A DNA stretch of 64,000 nt from positions 1-64,000 of the forward strand of contig JAUCBJ010008794.1 in assembly GCA_032718475.1 (NCBI GenBank). Reading direction: 5' to 3'. Origin of the DNA: Nemertoderma westbladi (Eukaryota; Xenacoelomorpha; Nemertodermatida; Nemertodermatidae). Both the position numbers and the translations under genes were made by a program. The stretch's first letter is position 1; the number at the start of each line of letters is the position of its first letter. Positions 34,484 through 44,588 of the stretch are shown here, in pieces. The notes under the pieces were generated by a model, which did no database searches, had not been told where the DNA came from, and worked only from the letters and a program-made list of their open reading frames with translations.

Positions 34484-35115
34484 CTATATCTATATCCCCT
34501 TTTACCTCTTACTCTCTCTCTTCTAACTAACGGTACTACGTACCCTCTGACTCTTACTTTCTCTCTAACTAACGGTACTACGTACCCTCTAACTCTCTAA
34601 CTAACTAGCGGTACTTACGTACCCTCTAACTCTCTAACTAACTAGCGGTACTTACGTACCCTCTAACTCTCTAACTAACTATCGGTACTACGTACCCTCT
34701 AACTCTCTAACTAACTAGCGGTACTTACGTACCCTCTAACTCTCTAACTAACTAGCGATACTTACGTACCCTCTAACTCTCTAACTAACTATCGGTACTT
34801 ACGTACCCTCTAACTCTCTAACTAACTATCGGTACTACGTACCCTCTAACTCTCTAACTAACTATCGGTACTTACGTACCCTCTAACTCTCTAACTAACT
34901 AGGTACTACGTATCTTCTAATTAACTAACTAACTAGGTACTACGTATCTTCTAATTAACTAACTAACTAGGTGCTACGTACCTTCTAACTCACTAACTAA
35001 CTAGGTGCTACGTACCTTCTAACTCACTCTCTAACTGGCGGTACTACGTACCTTCTAACTAACTAACTAACTAGGTACTACGTACCTTCTAACTAACTCT
35101 CTAACTACTAACTGC
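34484..35115. repeat. 36-41 bp minisatellite between pol and ORF3, element B
   Basis: Units such as actctctaac taactagcgg followed by tacttacgtaccctcta (37 bp; 36 in variants), about nine copies, then related ~41-bp units with 'aggtactacgta'. Each unit holds a GTAC/TACGTA palindrome. It fills the pol-ORF3 spacer. The 450 bp to its left (34032-34483) is non-coding with no feature recognised. Confidence 0.9.
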
Positions 35116-35240
35116 GTACCTACTATGTATTATTATTTTATTTTTATTTTACTTTTATTTGTTTGTGGGAAGGGCGTCTCGCCCTCAATCCCACCCCCCT
35201 CAGTCCAAAACTTGGATGACTAAACTTTTCTTTAACTCTA

Positions 35241-35690
35241 CTAAGGTGCCCCTTCTAACAGACAGCATTTGCCTACAGCTCTCCTGTAGGTTTTTCTGTC
35301 CTTCGCACCTATCTTTCCACCTATCCGCACTTCTACCGATCGGACTCTTCCGTCCTCGTCGGAGTAGGTGCCTACAACTCTCGCCAACTGCCATTGGTTG
35401 TTGATGATAGTATCATCCGTAACGATTACGAGATCTCCCTCTCTTAACTCCCTGTTTGACTTCCTCCACTTGCTTCATTTATGGAGTGTGGGTAGGTATT
35501 CCTCGACCCACCTCCTCCAATACTCTGCGCTTATTGCCTTTGCGACTTTCCAACTTTGGCGGGAGTGTATGTCATCTGGGTCTACACCCCGCATATCGAT
35601 GGTCGCTGGCCTTTCCATCAGGAAATGGCTAGGCGTCAGCACGTCTAATGACTCAGGGTCATCATTCTCCGGATATAGCGGTCTGCTATT
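35241..35690 (-). pseudogene. Element B integrase C-terminal DUF5641-like tail
   Basis: After a frameshift near 35690-35700 the reading continues in another frame: SRPLYPEN, LTPSHFLMERPA, EYWRRWVEEYLPTLHK, a TGA, then SKWRKSNRELREGDLVIV and final CCLLEGAP, stop at 35241-35243. This is the normal end of a BEL/Pao integrase. The TGA stands where CGA (Arg) would fit the family pattern. Inactive as read. Confidence 0.8.
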
Positions 35691-38335
35691 AATGATCCCC
35701 TACCCTCGCACTTCGCAAGTACTGTCCGTAAGACGTCCTCAGTGACCATGTGGGTGTTCATCAGCTTCGTCATTAGATGCTTTGAACTGCCCACCAGTCT
35801 CTCGACGCATCCTAGTGTATGTGGTGCATACGGCGTCCTTCTCTCCCACTTTACTTGTCGTCGCCTCATGGCTGCCCTGACTTCTTCTCCCTCCAAGATG
35901 TCCAAGGCCTCTGCCATCTCACTCTCTGCGCCCACAAAGTTGGTGCCGTTGTCGCTGTATATCACTGCGATCGTGCCACCTTTGCGGTCCCTAAACCTTT
36001 CTAAGGCGTTAATGAACGCTGATGCGGTTGCATCTTGGGCGAGTTCTATCCCTACCGCCCGCGTATTGTTGCATACGAAGATAATGCCGTAGCGTTTCTC
36101 CGTGTGTCGCATCACTTTGATCTTTATCGGCCCGAACATGTCCACACCGCAATGCGTAAATGGCGGGTCGTGCTGTCTTACCCTACTCGCCGGTAGTGGC
36201 GCCATCTCCTGTACGGCTCGCTCCTTCTTCACTCGTCGGCAGGTCTGGCACTGCCCCACTACCGCTTTTACCTTCTTCCTCAGTTGTTTGACCCAATAGG
36301 TCCTCCTTATCTCTGTGAGGGTTCGGTTGGTGCCCCCATGCAATATCGATTTGTGGGAGTCCCATATAATCTGGTGGACTATTGGCGATCCTGTAGGAAT
36401 GATGATGGGTTTCGGTGGTACGACTATGCTGTTGTTGTATCCCACCCTAGAATTCATTACTAGAATCCCGTCGTCATTGAGTTGTGGCGACAGCGTAATC
36501 AGCTCGCTGTCCCGTCGGAGGTGCTGTTGGTTACCGACGCGTTCCACCTCGTCGCCATAGTTCCTCCGTTGTTCATAGCGGATCACTGCCTTGGCCGCTC
36601 CTTCCAGATCTATGGTTGTCCTGATCTTCTTGTCCTTGCCAACTCCCGCAAGGAAATTCCCGAAGGCTCTCCAGTACGCCACTAGTTTCTTGGTCTTATA
36701 CCAACTAGAACTGTAGCTGAGGAGTTTATCCGTCGGGTTATCGCACAGTTCTCGTCCTGGTTGCACGTCCCTAATCTCCCTCACCATCTGGGAGTATATC
36801 TCTTCTCCCTCTGAATCTCCCTCTTCTCCTTCTGATACCACTTCTGAGCCCGGATCCACCTTTCTCATCGGCGGCCAGGCCTCCTTATCGCTCAGAAATT
36901 GTGGCCCATGCTGCCACAATACTTCCTTCTTCAGGAAAGTGTGGCGTTCTACGCCCCTCGACAGCAAGTCCGCTGGGTTCTCGTCTGTTGGGCAGTAGTG
37001 CCACCTTTCCAGTTCTGTGGTCGCCCTTATTTCGTCCACTCTATTTGCGACAAATATCGGGTATCTCGTCCTTTCGTTATGTAGCCAACCAAGCACTACC
37101 ATGGAGTCCGTCCAGTAGTGTGTCTCCACTATGTTGGGAATAGTATCCACTAGGTAGGCTGTGGCTCTAACTCCTAGTCTCGCAGCTGTCAATTCTAACT
37201 TGGGAACTGATGCTGAATCTGGCGGCGTTGACTTTGCTTTGCTAAAGGCTAGTCTGGGCTTATGAGCCCCCTCTCGTTGTACTAAATAGAGTGCCGCTCC
37301 GTACGCCTCCAACGATGCATTGGAGAACATGTGTAGGTCCAGACTCGTCATGTTCCCATCCGGGAAATACACTCGGGGCATGTTGTATGTTCCCATCTTC
37401 TCCAAGTCTCTTGTCCACTTGCTCCACTGCTTCTTGATTTCCTCTGGTACCTCTACGTCCCACTCATCCTTCAATTTGTATACTCTTTTGAGTATCTGTT
37501 TCCCCGTGACTAATAATGGGGATGCTAGGCCTAGGGGATCGTATATCCTTGCTATATACGATACATAACCCCTCTTCGTGTGGATGTCTGCGCCCTCCTG
37601 GCTCAGCTGATACTTCAGTTTGTCTGTCTCTCTATCCCACACGATTCCCAATGCCTTCTGCTGGGATTCCGTTCTCTTAATCGCCATGTCCTGCCCTTTG
37701 GCTGTTGTGGGATTATCCATGGTCGATTCTGGTTTCCTGTCCTCTATGGCTTTGATAAATTCTTCCGAACTGGATTGGAATTTTGTCAGGTTAAAGCCGG
37801 ATCCCTTTAGGATGTCGCGAACCTCGCGCCCTGTATCCAGTATCTCCTTAACCGTATTTCCAGACTCCATTCCATCGTCTACGTAGAAGCCGCGTCGAAT
37901 CATATCGACGGCCCTACTGCTGTATCTATCTTCCTTCCCCTTTACTGTGTCTCTCACTGCCATAGTCGTCGTAAATGAAGACGGCTTGGCCCCCATGTTC
38001 TGTACTACCATCTTATATGCCGGTATTATCGACGGTTCTTCCTCGCCGTTATACCATAAGAAGCGCTGACTGTCGCTATCTTCCTCCGTTACACGGACTT
38101 GGTTGAACATGCCTTCTATGTCACACGTGAAGGCGTGTTTCCCATTTCTAAATCTAAGTAACACCTCTATGCCCGAATTGTATATGTTTGGGCCTTCTAA
38201 CAGGTAGTCGTTTAAGCACTTTCCGTCGGTCTTTGCCGATGCGTCGACTACCATCCTTAGTTTACCTTTCTTTGGATCTAAAGCCACGTGCAGTGGCAGG
38301 TAATATGTCCTATCCGTGTTCGGCTCGTCGACCGG
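35645..38335 (-). pseudogene. Element B pol: RT, RNase H and integrase core
   Basis: Long frame continuous with the upstream one apart from a TAA at 38336-38338. RT: FTCDIEGMFNQV and FYVDDGMES. RNase H: LHMFSNAS, where the first catalytic Asp of the usual FSDAS is Asn, followed by PKLELTAARLG, WTDSMVVLGW and NPADLLSRG. Integrase: H2C2 (HKSILHGGTNRT ... CQTCRR) and DDE (GVDMFGPI, YSDNGTNFVGAE, VERLVGSSKHLM). The frame is lost at the C-terminus and continues in another frame. Confidence 0.88.
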
Positions 38336-39217
38336 TTACTCCACGGCCCATCCTTTTTCGACGTACTTCTTAATCGTCCTGTGGATGTACTCATTCTTCT
38401 CGGGGCCCCGTTTTAGTGTTTGTTTCAGCTTGCGGAGTCTCGTGAGTACCATCCCTCTATTGTCGGGCAGCGGTATCTTCGGTAGTTTCCATACCATTCC
38501 TATAGTATACCGCCCCTCATTGCATGTCATCGATTCCTCCACGCTTTGTAAAGCCTGCTTGTCTTCTACCGAGGTCCCGACCCCGGTTTCTTTCAGTCCC
38601 TCGAAATCTTGTCTGAGCAGTCTTTTGAGCTGCTCCTCTGCTGCCTCGTCACCCATTTCCTGCATTGTTCCCGCGAACATGCATCCTGATGTCTCCGACA
38701 TCCTAAATGGTATCTTGCTCTTGATTGGACCACTCAGCGTCCACCCGAATGGTGTCAATATGGCCACCGGGTCACTCTGCTTGTCTTCGCCGAAGACCGT
38801 TTGCATTCTTTCGTGGGCCGTTGGGCAGTCCATACCTACTATGATGGATACCTTCCTAACGTCCACGTCTGGGATTGAGAAATCAATGTCGTCCAGGAAT
38901 TTATACTGCTCAACCTCGATGTTGGTTGGCCGCCTGGCATTGATATTAATTGACTCTATCACTTGGATGGGGTCGATGGTTGCCCCATAGTCGCATCCTG
39001 GTGCCACTGCTGCAATTGCGCACCGTCCTGTCCTCATCTCCAGGATCTCATCTTTGCTAGAGATGGTTGTTACCGCCATTCTGCTTGGCCTCGTTCTCAA
39101 TCCTATCTCTTCGGCCACCCATTCCTCAACCAGCATTAGCGTTGTTACTGATCGATTGCCTTCCCCAATCACTCGCACGGGTACTACTCCAAGTAGCACC
39201 GTTCCTCTCTTCTTCGC
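38336..39217 (-). pseudogene. Element B protease-RT linker; protease active site absent
   Basis: In the same frame as gag and RT, bounded by TGA (39218-39220) and TAA (38336-38338). It reads VVPVRVIGEGNRSVTTLMLV and then directly EEWVAEEIGLR. In the family a D-(S/T)-G catalytic motif lies between these strands; elements A (DSA) and C (DSG) have it and here it is missing. The remainder (IIVGMDCPTAHERMQ, ILTPFGWTLSGPI, EESMTCNEGRYTIGMVW) matches the BEL/Pao segment before RT. A deletion of the active site is the simplest reading. Confidence 0.8.
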
Positions 39218-42200
39218 TCATACTGTGCTCGTCGCCATCGTTTGGCCTCTTCTCTGACCAAATTTTATCGGCTTCTCCTTGCACTCCCTTGCTCTATGTC
39301 CACTCATTACACATCGCGAGCAGATGTTATTGCTCAACGCATAATCTATCTGATCTTGCCTAGGTAGCGCCTGCCAGTACCTGCAGTTCATGGTTTGATG
39401 AAGCGCATTTGCGTGTAGCTGGCATTTGCTCTTTGGGTCGTAGCCCTCTTTATACAGCGCATTGCGTATCGCAGTTGCGTTCGTACCAAAGTCCCTACTA
39501 TTCTTATTGTTTGGATTCAGCCTACTGGACGTACTGGGGTTATGTTTATTCGTGCTGTTATTGTTCCCCTGTCCGTTCCATGGTGTTGTCTCATCTTCGG
39601 CTAGCTGTGGACTTGCAGTCCCCTGCGTCGCTGCATATGGCAATGATTGCCTGAGCCTCGGTAATGCGTTTGATGTATTGTGCTCTGGTCTCGGTCTATG
39701 GTAATCCGTCTTCGGTCCCTTTCCCAGGCTATCTTCGCTGTAGACTGGGTCAGTTATTAGCTCAGCCTCGTAGTTTAAGAAGTTTGACATTTCTTCTAAA
39801 CCCGGTTCCGCACCCTTCTTGTCTCGAGTGGAGAAAGCAATTTTTCTCCACTTGTTGCGCATCCAACTCGGTAGTGCCTGCGCTATCGTGGTGATGTTAT
39901 TGGACGCATTGAGCTCGTATGGCGCGTCTAGCGTCTTCAGCACGATCAGCGCCTTTTCGACTTTGTTAGCGAACGTCTTAATGCTAACGGGATTATCCTG
40001 TAGGCCACCCGATGTTATGCCCCTCAGCGTCTGCCTGATGATCTTGGCCGGGTGCCCGTATTCCCTATCCAGTGCCCGCCATGCTGTCGTGAAGCCGCCC
40101 TCTATTCCTTGATATTGCCTCACGATATCGTATGCTGGGCCTCCCGTATATACTTTCAGATACTTTAGGCACTCCGCCTGCGTCAAGTTTTTTGTTAGTA
40201 TTTCGTTACTATACATGCGCCAAAACTGTAGATATTCTTCCGGCCTACTCCCATCGAATTTGAATGGTTCCACGGGTGGTAGCTCGATCCTCGTTTTCAA
40301 CGCATCGATCAGCGTGGCCATCCCCATCGCCTGCGCTTCCAATGGATTCGACGGGTGCTGTATAGTTTCTCCTGTCTGGTGCGGTTCGTCCGTCCTATTT
40401 CTTGATCTTCTCTGACTTGGGTATGTCATCGGGGGTAGCGGCCCCCTCCATATTTCTGTGTCACACGACCTGTTTTCATCTAAGGGTCTCGTTGTTCTTG
40501 CTCCTATCGGGGTATATTGTTGATATTGTGATGGGGGAATGTCACCCTGTCCCCCCCCCCCCCCCGCCGGTATGTTTGGTAATGGGGTTGATGTTAATAT
40601 GTTGGGGCCCATACACCTATCCGCAATAATTCCCCCCTCCCCTGGGTATATGTTATGTCCCTGCATGCTGTAGTCATACTGCTGTACTGGTACCGGTATA
40701 GGCCTATCAGCTTCTGGCCTACTCGCCGGTATGTATTCCGCGACTTCCGGGTTTAATCCCATTGTCCACGCTATCCTATCGCCTACATTGCCTCTCTCAG
40801 TATGGCCTATGGTATGTGCAGTAAGGCCTACAGTATGTCCTACAGTCTGCATGTGTTGTTCGGGATCGAAGTTTATTCTTCTCGAATAATCCTCCCCGCG
40901 GCTACCGTATTCTCGATCGGTAGGTATATTCCGTCGGAAAGTTTCTCTTCGACCCCCCTCTCTACTGTTCTTATCTTCGTACCGGTACATCGCGTACCCC
41001 TCTCTCGGCGCGTAGTGCGCCTCACCGGGTCGCATCTCTCCGGGGCGACGGCAATCTCCCGGAGTCCGACCCCACTGACTCTCTGTTCTCATCTCGACTA
41101 CCGATGGCTCGCTATCCGTCCTCGCTCTTCTATCGTTCGCGGCGATACTTCTACTACTGTTTTCTCTTCTTCTCCTTTCAGTGGAGCATTCCCACTCGTG
41201 AGATCTCTCGTCGACCTCCCGGTTAAACCCCACTGTTCTTCTTCCCTCTTCTGATCGGGCTCGACGCTTCGTCCGCCCTCTCACGACCTCAACCTGTCTC
41301 TCTCTACTCGGTCGCACGCCGCTGGGGATACTCGCAATCCCCCTATTACTCTCCGTCGCCGGGTGTTGCGGTTTACCTATTTCGGCCCGCGCATTATCCG
41401 CTGACGGCTGTGGGGCACTCTTTGCCCCCTCCCTTTCGCCGCTGACTTGCTGTTGTGGGGCTCTCGTAGCCCCCCCCCCCCACTCGCCACATCTAACTTC
41501 GCTATCCCTCACTACGCTACTATATCCCTCTCTAGTCGACACATCAACCCTATCGCGGTCAGGTCTATTCACCCCCGCCTCTCTCTCTGCTATTGCATGG
41601 CCTACCAGGCCCTCTGCTCCCTGCCTACCGACTATGCGGCCTACCAGGCCCTCGCTGGGTCCATCCAACCCAGCCACTCCCTGCCTACCAACTACGTGGC
41701 CCACCAGGCCCTCGCTGGGTCCATCCAACCCAGCCACTCCCTGCCTACCAACTACGTGGCCTACCAGGCCCTCGCCGGGTCTACCTAACCCAGCCACTCC
41801 CTGCCTACCAACTACGTGGCCTACCTGGGCCCCATCTGTCTGGCCATACACGCCCAACGTGTTTGCATTAATAGCACCCGTATTGGAAACGGAATTAATT
41901 TGTTCGTTTGAAACAAAATCATTTGAATTACTTTGCACGACTACACTATCTGAATTACTTTGTAAATTCGGGCTTGGATCATTAATTAAATTATTTGAAT
42001 TATTATTATTTTGATTATTTGGATTATTTTGTGTAGCTACATTAATATTAGAATTATTTTCTACATTAATGTTCGGAATGTCCTGATTTAAATTTAAATT
42101 ACTACCACTAGGTAAAGTATTTCCTGCAATAAAGGTTTGATTAGAATTATCCCATACGGTACTATTAATATTAACCACGTCTACTGTACCATTATCATTA

Positions 42201-42241
42201 TTACCCCCCCCCCCCCCCCCCCCCCCCGCCCGTACGGTCAC
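39218..42241 (-). CDS. Element B gag: DUF1759-like core and zinc knuckles
   Basis: 1007-codon frame. It is entered through the G24 run at 42204-42227; the ATG-less start suggests it continues from the upstream coiled-coil ORF. Order: Asn-rich stretch, four ~20-residue repeats of EGLVGHVVGRQGVAGLDGPS, an Arg/Ser-rich region, DUF1759-like core (PPVEPFKFDGSRPEEYLQFW ... GHPAKIIRQTLRG) around residues 640-830, and zinc fingers (CQLHANALHQTMNC, CSRCVMSGHRAREC). TGA at 39218-39220 is followed in frame by the protease region, so gag and pol share one frame. Confidence 0.85.
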   Translation of the reverse strand: MTVRAGGGGGGGGNNDNGTVDVVNINSTVWDNSNQTFIAGNTLPSGSNLNLNQDIPNINVENNSNINVATQNNPNNQNNNNSNNLINDPSPNLQSNSDSVVVQSNSNDFVSNEQINSVSNTGAINANTLGVYGQTDGAQVGHVVGRQGVAGLGRPGEGLVGHVVGRQGVAGLDGPSEGLVGHVVGRQGVAGLDGPSEGLVGRIVGRQGAEGLVGHAIAEREAGVNRPDRDRVDVSTREGYSSVVRDSEVRCGEWGGGATRAPQQQVSGEREGAKSAPQPSADNARAEIGKPQHPATESNRGIASIPSGVRPSRERQVEVVRGRTKRRARSEEGRRTVGFNREVDERSHEWECSTERRRRENSSRSIAANDRRARTDSEPSVVEMRTESQWGRTPGDCRRPGEMRPGEAHYAPREGYAMYRYEDKNSREGGRRETFRRNIPTDREYGSRGEDYSRRINFDPEQHMQTVGHTVGLTAHTIGHTERGNVGDRIAWTMGLNPEVAEYIPASRPEADRPIPVPVQQYDYSMQGHNIYPGEGGIIADRCMGPNILTSTPLPNIPAGGGGGQGDIPPSQYQQYTPIGARTTRPLDENRSCDTEIWRGPLPPMTYPSQRRSRNRTDEPHQTGETIQHPSNPLEAQAMGMATLIDALKTRIELPPVEPFKFDGSRPEEYLQFWRMYSNEILTKNLTQAECLKYLKVYTGGPAYDIVRQYQGIEGGFTTAWRALDREYGHPAKIIRQTLRGITSGGLQDNPVSIKTFANKVEKALIVLKTLDAPYELNASNNITTIAQALPSWMRNKWRKIAFSTRDKKGAEPGLEEMSNFLNYEAELITDPVYSEDSLGKGPKTDYHRPRPEHNTSNALPRLRQSLPYAATQGTASPQLAEDETTPWNGQGNNNSTNKHNPSTSSRLNPNNKNSRDFGTNATAIRNALYKEGYDPKSKCQLHANALHQTMNCRYWQALPRQDQIDYALSNNICSRCVMSGHRARECKEKPIKFGQRRGQTMATSTV
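40551..40565. repeat. C15 homopolymer in element B gag
   Basis: Encodes part of a Gly run (PAGGGGGQGD) on the minus strand without breaking the frame. A C12 run at 41470-41481 does the same (EWGGGATRA). Confidence 0.9.
41590..41835 (-). repeat. 60-bp tandem repeats in element B gag
   Basis: About four 60-bp units encode EGLVGHVVGRQGVAGLDGPS and variants. The length is a multiple of three, so the frame is kept. Low-complexity, Gly/Val-rich. Confidence 0.9.
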
Positions 42242-43859
42242 ACCAGTTTTGGGTCTGTCGTGCGGTCCCTGTAAGTGGGGTATTAATAAATGTATCCACG
42301 GCCCCTGGCTCCTCTAAAATACTCGAGCCTGTCTCGCTCTCAGACGCCCCCGCCCGCACCAGTTGCAGCTCGTGCGCGCGTCTAACCCTATGTTCCCCAA
42401 GCTCACTTTGGCGTCTCTTTAATTCCTCATGGTCTCGCTCGGCTCCTGCCATTCTCCTCTCACACTCCCGCGTGTCCCGCTCAGCCAACTCTACTACTTT
42501 CCTAGCACTCTCCCTTCGCCTCGCTTCACGCTCCTTACGTTCGCTTTCCTTTCTCGCCTCATGCTCCTTGCGTTCCGCCTCACGCTCTTTGCGTTCCTTT
42601 TCCTCCCTTGCCTCACGCTCCTTGCGTGCCCTTTCTTCTCTCGCCTCATGTTCCTTGCGTTCCGCCTCGCGCTCTTTGCGTTCCCTTTCCTCTCTCGCCT
42701 CATGCTCCTTGCGTTCCGCCTCGCGCTCTTTGCGTTCCCTTTCCTCTCTCGCCTCACGTTCCCTACACTCCTTTTCCTCTATTTCCTCACACTCCCTAAG
42801 GCCTCTCAAAGCCCTTTCGGCCCTCTCTCCGGTTTCTCTAATCAATGCCGCTTCCCTCTCTAGCCGCATTCTCCCCTCCTCTAGCCGTTTATCCATTTCC
42901 CTCTGACCTTGCTCTATCAGCTCGAGACGGTACGCGGCACCTGCCTCTCTCACCAGTCTTTCTTTCGCGGAGGATGTAGCAGACTTATCGGTTACGACGG
43001 ACTCCCTCCGCCTTCCCGATCTACTAACTTTCCCCCTCCTCCCGGAACTCCCTCCGACCGACGAGGCCGAATCCTCGGGGTTAACCTCGGATTCGCCCCC
43101 TTCAGGTCTGTTCCAACCCATTAATTTTATACCCCGGGCATCGATTAAATATGGCCCTATGTACACTACACTAGGTTGTATACCCCCATGCCGCCATGAG
43201 TCATACAGTTCCTCGGCAACCTTTCTCGCTCTCTCCTCGGCCAATTCTCTCTGCCCGAAACGCATTAGATAGTATAAATGTCTGTCCGACTTACCTAGTC
43301 CTGACTTCAGTTTTACCTCGTCTATCGTTTTCCCCTTTCTGGCCTCCTCTAGTAGTCTCCGGGTCGCGTTGTAGGCCCGTCGAAGTCGCTCAGAAACCCC
43401 GACGTCCTCGTCGCCGACCCCTCGTCCGTCTCTCCGGGTTCGACGTCGTACCGGCGGCCCCACCGTCGCCGTTCCGGTGGGCCGTTCGTCGCCCTCGGCC
43501 TGTAGCTGGCCGGCGACATCGGTACCGATATCTCCTTCGTCTCTCTGCGTCCGGGGCCGCACCGTCGGCCCCACCGTCGCCGTTTCGGTGGGCCGCTCGT
43601 CGCCCTCGGCCTGTGGCTGGCCGGCGACACCGGTGCGTCGACCCCCGTCCCGTGTCGACTCGTCTCCTTCTCCCTCCGTCTCGCTCTCTCTTCCTCTCGG
43701 CTCGACCTCGGGTTCCAGGCCCCCCTCGTCCTGAACTGCCGGATGACCCGTTACCGATGGGTCCGGCGTCGTGGGCCTATATCGCCTGGTTGCGGCCTCG
43801 CGGATCGTTAGCTCTTCGTCCGGGGTCCGCGTCGGTGTTATCTCACCCGACTGACTCAT
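42201..43859 (-). CDS. Element B first ORF: disordered region and charged coiled coil
   Basis: 552-codon frame starting 68 bp inside the 5' LTR. Residues ~1-160 are disordered, with two similar blocks (AEGDERPTETATVGPTVR / AEGDERPTGTATVGPPVR). Residues ~160-235 form a small globular segment (LYYLMRFGQRELAEERARKV...GPYLIDARG). Residues ~300-500 are a coiled coil of REEREREKEAERKEHEA type. It ends in the G24 run; its own frame stops immediately after (TAA), while the gag core continues in the frame that corresponds to one G fewer. Confidence 0.8.
   Translation of the reverse strand: MSQSGEITPTRTPDEELTIREAATRRYRPTTPDPSVTGHPAVQDEGGLEPEVEPRGRESETEGEGDESTRDGGRRTGVAGQPQAEGDERPTETATVGPTVRPRTQRDEGDIGTDVAGQLQAEGDERPTGTATVGPPVRRRTRRDGRGVGDEDVGVSERLRRAYNATRRLLEEARKGKTIDEVKLKSGLGKSDRHLYYLMRFGQRELAEERARKVAEELYDSWRHGGIQPSVVYIGPYLIDARGIKLMGWNRPEGGESEVNPEDSASSVGGSSGRRGKVSRSGRRRESVVTDKSATSSAKERLVREAGAAYRLELIEQGQREMDKRLEEGRMRLEREAALIRETGERAERALRGLRECEEIEEKECREREAREERERKEREAERKEHEAREERERKEREAERKEHEAREERARKEREAREEKERKEREAERKEHEARKESERKEREARRRESARKVVELAERDTRECERRMAGAERDHEELKRRQSELGEHRVRRAHELQLVRAGASESETGSSILEEPGAVDTFINTPLTGTARQTQNWCDRTGGGGGGGGG
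42204..42227 (-). repeat. G24 run at gag frame junction, element B
   Basis: Twenty-four C on the plus strand. The upstream coiled-coil frame crosses it as eight Gly and stops at once. The DUF1759 gag frame leaves it offset by one base. Its position parallels the G12 run in element A. Confidence 0.9.
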
Positions 43860-43926
43860 CTTTCCCCTGCAGATTTGGTGGCTGGTGGTTACAGAGTTTA
43901 TCTAGGGCGGCAGCTGGTTTAGTTAC

Positions 43927-44459
43927 TGTGACGGGATCCAAGAGGGATCCCGGTTTATCCGGTTTTAGTTCACGCGTCCCCGCCGTGTATAAAGAGTGAA
44001 TGAGTTCTGATGTTTGTCGTATATAATATGATATGCAGATATAGATATAGATATAATATTGTCGTATATGGAAGGCGGGATACGGTAACTAAAGTCCCGG
44101 TCCTTCCCTAGCTAAACTATTGTAACCTAATCTAGCACCGGTATTGCACTGAGATAACTGAATTGGTATGATTACTGCCAAGTGGCTATATTGCACGGTT
44201 GGCCTTGTTACTCTACCTAATCGATGCCTTTCCCCCCTCTGATTGGTTGATACCCTTGTTGGCGCCCTTTGGAGTGTTCCCGTTCACTCCACCTATTCTC
44301 TCTGGGTTAGGGGTTTGGCCCCTGACCCTCATTGTGTGCTTCTCCTTCCCATTCTTATTGGGATGGCACGAGTTGGTTAATTACCCAATCTCGTGGCTCC
44401 CAATATTGCTTATCGGCTTATAACTTTATGGGGTGTTAGCGGGATTGAATAAGCTAACA
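43927..44459 (-). repeat. 5' LTR of element B
   Basis: 533 bp, TGT...ACA, matches 30228-30760. Minus-strand sequence after it begins GTAACTAAACCAGC; no standard primer-binding site recognised. Confidence 0.93.
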
Positions 44460-44464
44460 TCTAT
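44460..44464. repeat. Target-site duplication TCTAT (right), element B
   Basis: Matches 30223-30227. Confidence 0.92.
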
Positions 44465-44588
44465 ATTTGTTATATTTAATAATTCAATTAGTGCATACAT
44501 TTTTTTACGCTATACCAATGGTGTTAAATTACTCGTCGAATGCATAACAGATTAAGAAAAGTAACAGGGAATCCCCTCATGTTATTAT

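Larger units (their letters stand above)
30228..44459 (-). mobile_element. Element B: complete BEL/Pao retrotransposon with extra ORF3
   Basis: 14,232 bp, with 533-bp LTRs of TGT...ACA form, a 5-bp target duplication, and minus-strand gag, protease, RT, RNase H, integrase, DUF5641-like tail and ORF3. It is more GC-rich than elements A and C. Near-identical LTRs indicate a young insertion. Nevertheless the protease active site is missing, the first RNase H catalytic Asp reads Asn, and several stops or frameshifts occur. Confidence 0.93.

Noticed and set aside
40802-41254. 150-codon plus-strand ORF and similar plus frames through element B gag
   Set aside because: Antisense shadows of the GC-rich gag frame; no domain or start context.
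43196-43999. 267-codon plus-strand Arg/Pro-rich ORF
   Set aside because: Antisense to the first ORF of element B and its LTR; composition follows the complementary strand.
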